64,000 nucleotides of DNA, from the NCBI RefSeq assembly GCF_014306105.1, contig NZ_JACRVF010000001.1, positions 1,132,413 to 1,196,412 on the forward strand, read 5' to 3'. Positions 25,393-34,252 of the stretch are shown one piece after another. Below the pieces are notes generated by a model. The model searched no databases. It had not been told where the DNA came from and saw only the letters and a list, made by a program, of their open reading frames with translations. Source of the stretch: Pontibacter cellulosilyticus. GTDB taxonomy: Bacteria > Bacteroidota > Bacteroidia > Cytophagales > Hymenobacteraceae. Position numbers and translations under genes: made by a program. How positions within the stretch are numbered: position 1 is the first letter of the stretch; every line of letters starts with the position of its first letter.

Positions 25393-25752
25393 ATGAAAAG
25401 TGCAGGTATACAAATATTTAAAAAGCTGAACATATTGCTGGCAATCCTGCTTTGCAGTTTTCTTGCTTTTGCTATGCCTGTCACCTTAAAAGCAGCTCCA
25501 GTACTGGATGTTTCGCAGCAGGAAAATGTAGACTTTGCTGCAGAAAACCAACTGGTGTTATTTGCTGGTGAGGTATCTTCTGGAGAGCCAGAAGCTGTTC
25601 TACAGTTGGATAAATCACTACTAACTCCAATCTTTCAGGTATTGCTGCAACAGCTATACCCAAGCGCACAATTCACTGCACCAGCACCGCACTCCTACCC
25701 TGCCTCTAAAGGCGATTGCGGCCTGCACACCATCCTGACAAAAGGTCCTTAG
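25393..25752 (+). CDS. Small secreted protein, unknown
   Basis: 119 residues. MKSAGIQIFKKLNILLAILL with a following hydrophobic run forms a signal peptide, cut near TLKAAP. The rest is acidic and Gln/Leu-rich, ending in KGDCGLHTILTKGP with a single Cys. No family recognised. It is the first of two small secreted genes in this block that each precede a membrane transport gene (the other is at 31423). Both begin with Met-Lys-Ser, have a hydrophobic leader, and end in a short I-L-x-x-x-P tail. They may be related or the likeness may be chance. Confidence 0.5.
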   Translation: MKSAGIQIFKKLNILLAILLCSFLAFAMPVTLKAAPVLDVSQQENVDFAAENQLVLFAGEVSSGEPEAVLQLDKSLLTPIFQVLLQQLYPSAQFTAPAPHSYPASKGDCGLHTILTKGP

Positions 25753-25869
25753 TAATATTTCATTTCCTGCCCTTCTCTAACCAGAGAAGCTTAACGACCT
25801 GTGCCTCTCTGCATGGGTACGTCTGCTATATTTTATTTTCTTTTTTCCTACCCACTAAGGGAAACTTAT

Positions 25870-26523
25870 ATGGAGCTATTACAGCACCTAATCGATTTTA
25901 TTTTGCACATCGACCAGCACCTGATCGTGCTGTTGCAAGAATACCAGACATGGATTTACCTGATCCTATTCCTGATTGTTTTCTGTGAGACAGGCTTGGT
26001 GGTCACACCTTTCCTGCCCGGCGATTCCCTCCTGTTTGCGCTGGGAGCATTGGCTGCCATTCCATCTTCCGGATTAAATGTCATTATGCTACTGTGTATA
26101 CTTTGCGTGGCGGCTATACTAGGCGACTCCTTCAACTACCTTACAGGGATTAAATTAGGCAGCAAAGTATACCATAAAAACTACTGGTTTTTGCGCCAGA
26201 GCCACCTGCACCAGGCAGAATTATTTTATGGGCGCTACGGCGGCCGTACCATTATCTACGCCCGCTTTATCCCCATCGTACGCACCTTTGCACCCTTTGT
26301 GGCAGGTATGGCCAAAATGAACTACAGGCGCTTTTTATACTTCAATGTGGCGGGGGCGCTATTGTGGGTGTTTTTCTTTATTCTAATCGGCTATCTGTTT
26401 GGAAATCTACCTACTGTAAAGAAAAACTTCTCACTCCTGGTTTTGGGAATTATCTGTGTGTCGATGCTGCCGCCTGTGTTTACAATAGTCAAACAACGTC
26501 TGAGACTCCGCAGTCAGCTATAG
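25870..26523 (+). CDS. DedA family membrane protein
   Basis: 217 residues from ATG 25870 (MELLQHLIDF). A longer frame upstream has no sensible start. FCETGLVVTPFLPGDSLLFA is the DedA signature with the conserved Glu and the Pro-Gly-Asp, and GRTIIYARFIPIVRTFAPFV carries the Arg-Phe-x-P-x2-R-T/P motif. DedA proteins help return undecaprenyl phosphate or other lipids across the inner membrane, and influence membrane potential and drug tolerance. Five or so hydrophobic segments. It lies at the head of a run of transport genes with gaps of 0-150 bases and is likely co-transcribed with the next. Confidence 0.93.
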   Translation: MELLQHLIDFILHIDQHLIVLLQEYQTWIYLILFLIVFCETGLVVTPFLPGDSLLFALGALAAIPSSGLNVIMLLCILCVAAILGDSFNYLTGIKLGSKVYHKNYWFLRQSHLHQAELFYGRYGGRTIIYARFIPIVRTFAPFVAGMAKMNYRRFLYFNVAGALLWVFFFILIGYLFGNLPTVKKNFSLLVLGIICVSMLPPVFTIVKQRLRLRSQL

Positions 26524-26594
26524 GCTATTAGTACTAAATAAAGCTACAGCAACAGCTTAATTCAAAGCCTTTTCATCAAGCTAATTATCATTAA

Positions 26595-28532
26595 ATGAGT
26601 CTTTCTTCTAAAGGCAACGCAATTTCCACGGCGGGAGTGTTAATCTCGCTAGGCATCATTTACGGCGACATCGGCACCTCACCGCTGTATGTTATGAAAG
26701 CCATCATCGGAGATGCGCCTATTTCAGAGGCGCTGGTCTATGGTGGTATCTCCTGCGTTTTCTGGACACTTACGCTTCAAACCACGCTTAAATACGTACT
26801 GCTTACCCTACAAGCAGATAACAACGGCGAGGGTGGCATTTTTTCTCTGTACACCTTGATCAGGCGTAAAGCAAATTGGTTGATTGTACCAGCTATGGTT
26901 GGAGGAGCAGCGTTATTGGCGGACGGCATTATTACGCCGCCGATCTCTGTCTCCTCCGCTATAGAGGGTCTGCGTATCCTTTACCCTGATATTCCTACTG
27001 TTCCGATTGTGCTGGCTATACTTACCGGTCTCTTTCTGATGCAGAGCTTTGGAACTGAGATTGTGGGCAAGGCTTTTGGCCCGATCATGCTGCTATGGTT
27101 TACGATGCTGGGCTCGCTGGGCGCTGTGTCGCTGTTGCACCACCCGGAGATCTTGCAGGCTCTAAATCCTTATTATGCCTATAACCTGCTGGCAAACTAT
27201 CCGAATGGTTTTTGGCTGTTGGGTGCAGTGTTCCTTTGTACCACAGGGGCCGAGGCACTTTACTCTGACTTGGGCCACTGTGGGCGACCTAACATTCGAC
27301 TGAGCTGGACTTTTGTAAAATTATCATTGCTGTTAAACTACCTGGGTCAGGGTGCCTGGCTCATGACACAGGAAGGAAGCCTTTTAACCGAAAATCCTTT
27401 TTATGGATTAATGCCAAGTTGGTTCCTGCTTTTTGGTATTACGATAGCAACCATTGCAGCCATCATAGCCAGTCAGGCGCTTGTATCGGGCTCTTTTACC
27501 CTTATCAGTGAGGCCATTAGGCTAAACCTGTGGCCTAAGGTAAAACTGGTTTATCCAACTAACCTGAAGGGGCAGCTGTATGTTCCTAGCATCAATTGGC
27601 TCCTGTGGCTGGGTTGTGTGGGTGTGGTGCTGTACTTCCGAGAGGCGGAGCACATGGAGGCAGCTTATGGTTTAGCCATTACCATGGCTATGCTTTCCAC
27701 CACCATCCTAATGTCTTATTACCTCTATACCAAATGTAAGTCGAAGGTACTGGTATCGGTTTTTTTAGCTGTTTACCTGGCAATAGAGCTAGGGTTCTTG
27801 GTGGCAAACCTCAGTAAGTTTCCGCACGGAGGCTGGGTATCTGTATTGATTGGAGGATTGTTGCTGGCGGTGATGTACATCTGGATCAATGCTTATAGTA
27901 TCAAGCGCAGCTTTACAGAATACGTGCGACTGAACAACTATCTGCCTGCCCTTAAAGAGCTTAGCTCAGATGAAACTATACCGAAATACACGACACATCT
28001 GGTGTTTATGACGAGCGCTGCCAATCCCAAAGAAATTGAATCAAAGATCATTTACTCTATCTTTCAAAAGCGGCCTAAGCGTGCCGATATCTACTGGTTT
28101 ATACATGTAGAGACAACGGATCAGCCTTATACTACCGAATACAAGGTGCGTCACATGGCTGAGGATGATGTGATCCGCATCGACTTTAAACTTGGTTTCC
28201 GAGTGGAGCAGCGAATTAACCTCTTTTTCCGCACAGTGGTGGAAGAGCTCGTAGAGAACGGCGAAGTGGATATCACCAGCCGCTACCACTCCCTGAGTAA
28301 GCAGCACCTGATCGGTGACTTTAGGTTTGTGGTGCTGGAGAAGTTCCTCTCCTACGAAAATGACCTGCCTTTCAGTAAACGACTCATCATGGAGTGGTAC
28401 TTCAACCTGAAGCAGTTTGCCACTTCCGAAAGCAAATGGTTCGGGCTGGATAGCAGCTCGGTAAAAGTGGAGAAAGTGCCGTTGGTAATTATGCCGGCAA
28501 AGTTGCCGCAATTAAAACGTGTAATGGCTTAA
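26595..28532 (+). CDS. kup: Kup-type potassium uptake transporter
   Basis: 645 residues: 12 membrane segments in the first 440 and a soluble C-terminal domain of about 200 residues. ISLGIIYGDIGTSPLYVMKA is the Kup hallmark, with Gly-Asp-Ile-Gly-Thr-Ser-Pro. Others are NNGEGGIFSLYTLIRRK and LLADGIITPPISVSSAIEGL. Kup symports potassium with protons. The gene is followed 12 bases later by the flippase-like gene with a purine-rich AAGGGGAAATG start context. The cytoplasmic domain fits normal Kup length, so the gene appears intact. Confidence 0.96.
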   Translation: MSLSSKGNAISTAGVLISLGIIYGDIGTSPLYVMKAIIGDAPISEALVYGGISCVFWTLTLQTTLKYVLLTLQADNNGEGGIFSLYTLIRRKANWLIVPAMVGGAALLADGIITPPISVSSAIEGLRILYPDIPTVPIVLAILTGLFLMQSFGTEIVGKAFGPIMLLWFTMLGSLGAVSLLHHPEILQALNPYYAYNLLANYPNGFWLLGAVFLCTTGAEALYSDLGHCGRPNIRLSWTFVKLSLLLNYLGQGAWLMTQEGSLLTENPFYGLMPSWFLLFGITIATIAAIIASQALVSGSFTLISEAIRLNLWPKVKLVYPTNLKGQLYVPSINWLLWLGCVGVVLYFREAEHMEAAYGLAITMAMLSTTILMSYYLYTKCKSKVLVSVFLAVYLAIELGFLVANLSKFPHGGWVSVLIGGLLLAVMYIWINAYSIKRSFTEYVRLNNYLPALKELSSDETIPKYTTHLVFMTSAANPKEIESKIIYSIFQKRPKRADIYWFIHVETTDQPYTTEYKVRHMAEDDVIRIDFKLGFRVEQRINLFFRTVVEELVENGEVDITSRYHSLSKQHLIGDFRFVVLEKFLSYENDLPFSKRLIMEWYFNLKQFATSESKWFGLDSSSVKVEKVPLVIMPAKLPQLKRVMA

Positions 28533-28544
28533 CGTAAAGGGGAA

Positions 28545-29660
28545 ATGGCTCTGACAAAAGAAAGCCTTCAGGCAAAGTTCTCTACCCGCAAACTCATCCT
28601 ACCAATGCTGCTGGGTTTGGGTGTTGTCGGATATATGCTGTACCAGAACTACGAACCGGGGCAGGTTCAGACCCTACTCCAGGCTAGTCCTTTCTGGCTG
28701 GGTATGGCTTTGCTCGTGCTGCTGGTGCGCGACTATGGCTATGTGCACCGTATTCGCTATGTCACTGAAAAACAGCTGACATTGAAGCAGAGTTTTCAGG
28801 TGATTATGTTGTGGGAGTTCGCCTCCTGCGCCCTGCCCTCGGTTGTTGGTGGCACTACCGTTGCAGCGTATATCCTCTTTAAAGAAGGGATAGCACTAGG
28901 TAAGTCTATTGCGCAGGTGATGGTAACAGCCATGCTTGATAATTTATACTTTGTGCTGGCCGTGCCACTGGTGCTGCTGTTTGCAAAAGGGCAAATACTA
29001 CCCGAATTGGAGATGCTGAATGAAACTGTCAGACAGAGTTTAGGCATTGCCTTTGTCATTTCCTACCTGCTGATTGCCCTCTACGCCTTCACTATGTTCT
29101 ACGCCCTATTCATTAACCCTAAAGCGATAAAGCGTCTTCTAATCAGGCTGGGGCAACTAGGATTGTTTAATCGGTGGAGACAAACTCTTTTCCGTCATGC
29201 GAACGAACTCCTGATAGCCTCAGGCCACTTGCGCTCCAAAAGCATGAATTATTGGCTGCATGCCAGCATCTCCACTGCTTTTGTATGGACTGCACGCTAT
29301 GCCATCATCGGTTGCTTTATAGCGGCTTTTACAGAACTTAGTATAGCAGATCACTTTATCGTATTCGCACGCAACCTGGTGTATAAGATCGTGCTGCTTA
29401 TATCTATAACGCCGGGCGGCGCAGGTTTTGCGGAGATAGCTTTTCCTGCCTTTTTCGGAGCTTTCCTGGGCAGCTTTACCACTATCATTGTGCTGCTCTA
29501 CCGCCTGCTGACTTACTACCTTTACTTGATAGCCGGAACTTTGGTTTTCCCCCGTTGGGTTGCCAGGGTGTATACTTCCGAAGCTAACAGTACAACACCT
29601 GATATTACCTTAAAATCCAACTCAACACCAAGTATACAAATGGCTGTAGGCCAGCCGTAA
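28545..29660 (+). CDS. Lysylphosphatidylglycerol synthase TM-region/UPF0104-type membrane protein
   Basis: 371 residues with eight or so membrane helices. It belongs to the flippase-like family that includes the membrane half of MprF. WEFASCALPSVVGGTTVAAY and KIVLLISITPGGAGFAEIAF match the conserved S-x2-P-S/T-x-x-G-G and the S-x-T-P-G-G-x-G-x-x-E stretches. The aminoacyl-tRNA transferase domain of full MprF is absent, so lipid movement without lysylation is the likely role. It sits between Kup (12 bases) and an APC permease (1 base), so it is clearly in an operon. Confidence 0.85.
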   Translation: MALTKESLQAKFSTRKLILPMLLGLGVVGYMLYQNYEPGQVQTLLQASPFWLGMALLVLLVRDYGYVHRIRYVTEKQLTLKQSFQVIMLWEFASCALPSVVGGTTVAAYILFKEGIALGKSIAQVMVTAMLDNLYFVLAVPLVLLFAKGQILPELEMLNETVRQSLGIAFVISYLLIALYAFTMFYALFINPKAIKRLLIRLGQLGLFNRWRQTLFRHANELLIASGHLRSKSMNYWLHASISTAFVWTARYAIIGCFIAAFTELSIADHFIVFARNLVYKIVLLISITPGGAGFAEIAFPAFFGAFLGSFTTIIVLLYRLLTYYLYLIAGTLVFPRWVARVYTSEANSTTPDITLKSNSTPSIQMAVGQP

Positions 29661-29661
29661 T

Positions 29662-31410
29662 ATGAGTAACTTCCTCAAGAATCTTACACGCCGCAAAAGT
29701 GCCACGGCACTATTGGCAGATTATAAGCAGGATGGCAACATCCATGGCACAGATTTAGTACGCGCCCTGCGCCTGAAGGACCTTGTTTCCTTTGGCATCG
29801 CAGCCATCATCGGGGCTGGTATCTTCAGCACCATCGGCAACGCCAGTGCAGCCGGCGGTCCGGGCGTTTCGCTGCTATTCATTTTCACAGCCATTGCCTG
29901 TGGTTTCTCCGCCCTTTGCTATGCCCAGTTTGCCTCTACGATACCAGTATCCGGAAGCGCTTATACCTATGCCTATGCCTCCTTTGGTGAGTTGATTGCC
30001 TGGATAATCGGATGGGATTTACTAATGGAATATGCCATCGGCAACATAGCCGTGGCTATCTCCTGGTCAGATTATTTTACCGCAGTGATGCAAGGTGTAG
30101 GCTTGAGCTTGCCTGAATACCTGACGATGGACTACCTCAGCGCCTCACGTAGCTATCATGCTGCACTGGAACTGCTGGCAAAAGGTCAGGCGTTTTCTAC
30201 ACTGCCAGGCAATATGCAGGAAGGCTACCAGGCATGGCTTAATGCTCCCTCATTAGGCGGTTTTAAGTTAGTTGCTGATTTTCCTGCACTGAGCATCACC
30301 GTCCTGATCACTTACTTAGTATACATTGGAATTAAGGAATCGAAGCGCACCGCTAACTTCCTAGTACTACTGAAGCTACTGGTCATCCTGCTGGTCATAA
30401 CCGTAGGAGCTTTTTATGTAAGCACCGACAATTGGACACCCTTCGCACCAAACGGATTGGCCGGTATTATGAAAGGCGTGTCGGCGGTATTTTTTGCCTA
30501 TATTGGCTTTGATGCCATCTCTACAACTGCCGAAGAGTGTGAAAATCCGCAGCGCGACCTGCCGCGTGCTATGATCTTTGCCCTCGTCATCTGTACCGTG
30601 CTTTATGTGGTACTGGCGCTGGTGCTTACAGGGATGGTGCCTTTTAAAGAACTGGCAGTTGGAGATCCGTTGGCCTATGTATTTTCAAGAGTTAATCTGG
30701 ATGCTATAGCAGGCATTGTGGCCGTGAGTGCCATTGTGGCGATGGCCAGTGTGCTGCTGGTTTTCCAATACGGTCAGCCACGCATCTGGATGACAATGAG
30801 CCGCGATGGACTCTTGCCAAGTGCCTTCTCGCGCATTCATCCAAAGCATAAAACACCATACTTTGCCACCATCGTGACCGGTGTGGTTGTAGCAGTGCCT
30901 GCCCTCTTCATGAACCTGACAGAAGTAACGGACCTGACAAGTATCGGAACGCTGTTCGCTTTTGTGCTGGTGTGCGGTGGTATACTCCTGCTGGAAGAAA
31001 AACAGAAGGAAGCCACTGCAACACATAAAGGTTTCCGGGTGCCCTACATCAACGGTAAGTATGTATTGCCGGTGTTAATCTTAGTAGCCATAGTGCTGCT
31101 GTTCCGCTACAACGCGGCAGAGTTAGCAACATTTTTCAGTATGAGCGGTGGATGGAAAAGCTTTCAGCACAAAATTCCGCTGATCGGCTTCATTGGTGTA
31201 AGCATCATGCTTACAGTTTTGACCTATAAAAGAAATCTTTCGCTTATTCCGGTGCTCGGCCTCCTCACTAACCTGTACCTGATGACAGAACTGGGCATTA
31301 CGAACTGGAGCCGATTTTTAGCCTGGTTGGGGCTGGGATTGGTGATCTATTTTGCCTACGGGTACCGCAACAGTAAACTGCACAACAAACTAGCAGCTTT
31401 AGAAGCATAA
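29662..31410 (+). CDS. APC family amino-acid permease (long form)
   Basis: 582 residues and about 13 membrane segments. LVSFGIAAIIGAGIFSTIGN near residue 40-60 is the first-helix Gly-Ala-Gly-Ile-Phe motif, GSAYTYAYASFGELIAWIIG is the third-helix motif, and VFFAYIGFDAISTTAEECEN is the sixth-helix Phe-x-Gly-Phe-Asp segment. This places it in the cationic amino-acid/APC group. It has an insertion of about 50 residues between helices 3 and 5 compared with its neighbour at 31926. Starts one base after the previous stop. Substrate unknown. Confidence 0.95.
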   Translation: MSNFLKNLTRRKSATALLADYKQDGNIHGTDLVRALRLKDLVSFGIAAIIGAGIFSTIGNASAAGGPGVSLLFIFTAIACGFSALCYAQFASTIPVSGSAYTYAYASFGELIAWIIGWDLLMEYAIGNIAVAISWSDYFTAVMQGVGLSLPEYLTMDYLSASRSYHAALELLAKGQAFSTLPGNMQEGYQAWLNAPSLGGFKLVADFPALSITVLITYLVYIGIKESKRTANFLVLLKLLVILLVITVGAFYVSTDNWTPFAPNGLAGIMKGVSAVFFAYIGFDAISTTAEECENPQRDLPRAMIFALVICTVLYVVLALVLTGMVPFKELAVGDPLAYVFSRVNLDAIAGIVAVSAIVAMASVLLVFQYGQPRIWMTMSRDGLLPSAFSRIHPKHKTPYFATIVTGVVVAVPALFMNLTEVTDLTSIGTLFAFVLVCGGILLLEEKQKEATATHKGFRVPYINGKYVLPVLILVAIVLLFRYNAAELATFFSMSGGWKSFQHKIPLIGFIGVSIMLTVLTYKRNLSLIPVLGLLTNLYLMTELGITNWSRFLAWLGLGLVIYFAYGYRNSKLHNKLAALEA

Positions 31411-31422
31411 TTCATCTACAAC

Positions 31423-31776
31423 TTGAAAAGTCAGAAGAACATAGAAATCCTTAACATCCTGCTTTTGTGGGTTGGCTTGCTATGTCTATCTGGATACCTG
31501 AAGGCGGAGCAGCTACATCAAAATACTGTAAGCTATAAATCAGGCACATCAGCCGAAGAACTTACAACTGAAGAGCAAGCTTTTCCAGTAGCTTTCTCAG
31601 AGCCTACTGCACCGCCACGCACTTCAACTCCTCCTGATCCGGTGCTCTCAAGTAGTGGGTATAGGTATTCTCTGCAGTCGCAGCAACCAACGCAACATGA
31701 ATTAAAAGTTGTCAATGCTGCTACCAGCTTCTCTACCCTCACACAGCAGTTCCGGATACTACCCAACGCTCCTTAG
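31423..31776 (+). CDS. Small secreted protein, unknown
   Basis: 117 residues starting at TTG; no ATG exists near the leader. A hydrophobic stretch IEILNILLLWVGLLCLSGYL forms a signal peptide. The mature part is rich in Ser, Thr, Pro and Gln (for instance EPTAPPRTSTPPDPVLSSSG) and looks unstructured, ending in FRILPNAP. Not recognised. It lies between two APC permease genes on the same strand. See the similar small gene at 25393. The non-ATG start and low-complexity body make it less certain. Confidence 0.42.
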   Translation: MKSQKNIEILNILLLWVGLLCLSGYLKAEQLHQNTVSYKSGTSAEELTTEEQAFPVAFSEPTAPPRTSTPPDPVLSSSGYRYSLQSQQPTQHELKVVNAATSFSTLTQQFRILPNAP

Positions 31777-31925
31777 CCATTTCTTTTCGCCTAGCCTGAT
31801 GATGTGTGTCTCACTGATACACCTTTTCAGGCTCACACCTATTTTCTCGGAACTATGCTAAAGGCTGCTTCAATAGTAGCTGCAGCTATTCCTTATACAC
31901 TTAACACTCCATAATAAAATTATTA

Positions 31926-33413
31926 ATGGCTAAGAATATCTTTGCGACAAAGTCTGTCGATAAACTCATAAAAGAATCTGAGAGTGGCGAGCACGGCCTG
32001 AAGCGCACGCTCACCGCCTCTAATCTGACCATGCTAGGCGTAGGCGCCATCATAGGGGCAGGTATATTTGTGCTCACTGGTACGGCAGCCGCTAACGCTG
32101 CAGGACCGGCAATTGTCATCTCTTTTCTAATTGCTGGCTTAGGCTGTCTATTTGCTGGTTTATGCTACGCTGAGTTTGCTTCTATGATTCCGATTGCCGG
32201 CAGCGCTTATACCTATGGCTATGCCACTTTAGGAGAGTTCGTTGCTTGGATCATCGGCTGGGACTTAATACTTGAATACCTCTTCGGTGCGGCGACGGTG
32301 GCTGTAGGCTGGAGCGGTAATTTTGTGAGCCTACTTAAGTCGCTTGGCATTCACATTCCGACTGCTATAGCATCTGCTCCGCTTGCTTATAATGGCGGAT
32401 CTTTTGAGCTGACTGGCGCGATTATCAACCTGCCCGCGATTATTCTTATACTTGTCATGACAGCCTTGCTAGTGGTGGGTATACAGGAATCAGCTAAGTT
32501 TAACAACATCATAGTGGTGGTAAAAGTAGCTATCGTGCTACTGGTTATCGGCTTTGGCTTTCAGTATGTTAACTCTGCGAATTGGGAGCCTTTTATCCCG
32601 GCTAAGGAAATACTGACAGACGGCAGCAGCCGCTATGGCTGGCAAGGTGTGGTGGCTGGTGCCGCCATCGTGTTCTTCTCCTACATAGGGTTTGACGCCG
32701 TAAGTACAGCCGCACAGGAAGCCAAAAACCCGCAGCGCGACATGCCAATAGGTATGCTGGCATCATTGGGCGTTTGCACACTTCTCTATGTACTGATGTC
32801 GCTGGTGCTTACCGGTATGGTTCCTTTCAAGATGCTGAACGTGCCGGATCCGGTATTGGTAGCGCTACAGGCAGCTGGTCCGGGTCTGAAATGGCTGTAC
32901 TTCTTTACAGGTGTGGGTGCTGTGGCAGGTCTAGCTTCGGTAGTGTTGGTAATGCTGATGGGCCAGCCGCGTATCTTCTTTGCCATGAGTCGCGATGGTT
33001 TGCTACCTGCAATGTTCGGAAAGGTGCACCCTAAATATAATACGCCATACGTCACTACTATTCTCACAGGATTGGTAGCAGCTGTGGTTGCCGGTATTTT
33101 CCCAATTGGTTTGCTGGGAGAGTTGGTGAGTATAGGTACATTACTGGCCTTTGTGATTGTCTGTGCCGGCATAATTATTCTACGTCGCACCAATCCTAAT
33201 ATTCACCGCCCATTCAAGACGCCACTTGTGCCGCTTATTCCTATCCTCGGCATCCTCATCTGCGGATACATGATGGTAAATCTGGGATTTGACACTTGGT
33301 TACGCCTGATTGTTTGGATGGGAATCGGGGTGGTCATATACTTCCTCTATGGCCGCAGACACAGCAAATTACAGAAGCAAGAAGTAGAGAAGCCTTTAGA
33401 GCTGGTTAAGTAG
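31926..33413 (+). CDS. APC family amino-acid permease
   Basis: 495 residues with 12 membrane helices. MLGVGAIIGAGIFVLTGTAA, GSAYTYGYATLGEFVAWIIG and VFFSYIGFDAVSTAAQEAKN are the conserved helix 1, 3 and 6 segments, very close to those of the permease two genes upstream; the two are likely paralogues. Members of this group import amino acids or exchange them. A TATCTTTG is present at codons 4-6, but in the coding region, so the annotated ATG is kept. The gene has no obvious partner downstream. Confidence 0.95.
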   Translation: MAKNIFATKSVDKLIKESESGEHGLKRTLTASNLTMLGVGAIIGAGIFVLTGTAAANAAGPAIVISFLIAGLGCLFAGLCYAEFASMIPIAGSAYTYGYATLGEFVAWIIGWDLILEYLFGAATVAVGWSGNFVSLLKSLGIHIPTAIASAPLAYNGGSFELTGAIINLPAIILILVMTALLVVGIQESAKFNNIIVVVKVAIVLLVIGFGFQYVNSANWEPFIPAKEILTDGSSRYGWQGVVAGAAIVFFSYIGFDAVSTAAQEAKNPQRDMPIGMLASLGVCTLLYVLMSLVLTGMVPFKMLNVPDPVLVALQAAGPGLKWLYFFTGVGAVAGLASVVLVMLMGQPRIFFAMSRDGLLPAMFGKVHPKYNTPYVTTILTGLVAAVVAGIFPIGLLGELVSIGTLLAFVIVCAGIIILRRTNPNIHRPFKTPLVPLIPILGILICGYMMVNLGFDTWLRLIVWMGIGVVIYFLYGRRHSKLQKQEVEKPLELVK

Positions 33414-33459
33414 CAGCATACTAGAGGCTTTCGGATAATAATTTACTTAAAACATAAAG

Positions 33460-33954
33460 ATGGACACACAATCAATTGTAATGGCTTTTGGCTCTTTAAT
33501 GTTAATGGCCGCGATAGCTATATACTTCTGGCAAAAGCAAAGGATTAATCAAAATGAGGCAAAGCTACGGTTTGACAGGCTGGGTGAAGCCAAAGGTTTG
33601 ACTTTCTCGCAGTACGAGTTCTGGGGTTCAGGATATGCTGTTGGTTTGGATACCTCCAAGCAAGTGCTTTGTTATCTTACTAATATAGCTGATAAAGAGG
33701 ATTGTACATTGGTTAGTATAGCCGAGGTAGTGAAATGCATAGTGATCAATGATTACAGAGATGTAAACGGTACCAGAGTAATTGATCAAATTAGGCTTGA
33801 TTTCACTTTTAAAGGCTCACGTGCTCATAAAAGATTGCTGTTCTACGACAGAGAAATCAACCTGAATTTTACAAATGAACTTTTAGTAGCAGAAAAATGG
33901 AAAACCGTTATAACCTCTTCTATCAGTTCAAGCAAGTTAGCTGAAATGTGTTGA
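33460..33954 (+). CDS. Unknown protein with N-terminal membrane anchor
   Basis: 164 residues. Residues 5-25 (SIVMAFGSLMLMAAIAIYFW) span the membrane once, followed by a charged segment and a soluble beta-rich domain (about 45-160) containing YEFWGSGYAVGLDTSKQVLC and LVSIAEVVKCIVINDY. The soluble domain has a PH-like or membrane-sensor feel but no family is recognised. It ends just before a strong hairpin terminator, so it is the last gene of the block from 24304. Confidence 0.5.
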   Translation: MDTQSIVMAFGSLMLMAAIAIYFWQKQRINQNEAKLRFDRLGEAKGLTFSQYEFWGSGYAVGLDTSKQVLCYLTNIADKEDCTLVSIAEVVKCIVINDYRDVNGTRVIDQIRLDFTFKGSRAHKRLLFYDREINLNFTNELLVAEKWKTVITSSISSSKLAEMC

Positions 33955-33959
33955 TTGAT

Positions 33960-33988
33960 AAAGCCCGCTGTTGATGACAGCGGGCTTT
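33960..33988 (+). terminator. Rho-independent terminator
   Basis: AAAGCCCGCTGT, loop TGATG, ACAGCGGGCTTTT, then T-rich bases. It follows the stop of the 164-residue gene by five bases. Confidence 0.88.
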
Positions 33989-34029
33989 TACTTTTATCTT
34001 TTAGTTCACACATCTAATATTCTCAATTC

Positions 34030-34116
34030 ATGGACACACTATACCTTATAGCTTTCTTGTCATTCCTTACTCTGCTGACATTTGTCTTTAGGTATGTAGA
34101 CAGTAAAAAGAAATAG
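34030..34116 (+). CDS. Candidate small membrane peptide, 28 residues
   Basis: ATG to TAG gives MDTLYLIAFLSFLTLLTFVF then RYVDSKKK: a single hydrophobic helix with a positively charged end, as expected of an inner-membrane micropeptide. A TATCTTTT lies about 30 bases upstream, close to the TAnnTTTG consensus. KdpF-like and CcoQ-like helper peptides have this form, but no kdp or cytochrome oxidase genes are near. It stands alone between a terminator and the bestrophin gene. Too short to call with certainty. Confidence 0.35.
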   Translation: MDTLYLIAFLSFLTLLTFVFRYVDSKKK

Positions 34117-34252
34117 CTAAATACTTACTATGAAAAGCTTATTACTTAGGAGCCTGCCAAGAATAACACGTGAATGTGAATACTCTTCTATAAAAAGCAT
34201 GCATCCAGCTATGTGTCTGGCGCTTGTGTGTCTACTACACTTATTGAATTGA

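Noticed and set aside
31936..31943. TATCTTTG promoter-like word
   Set aside because: It lies in codons 4-6 of the APC permease, whose N-terminus is needed and conserved in form.
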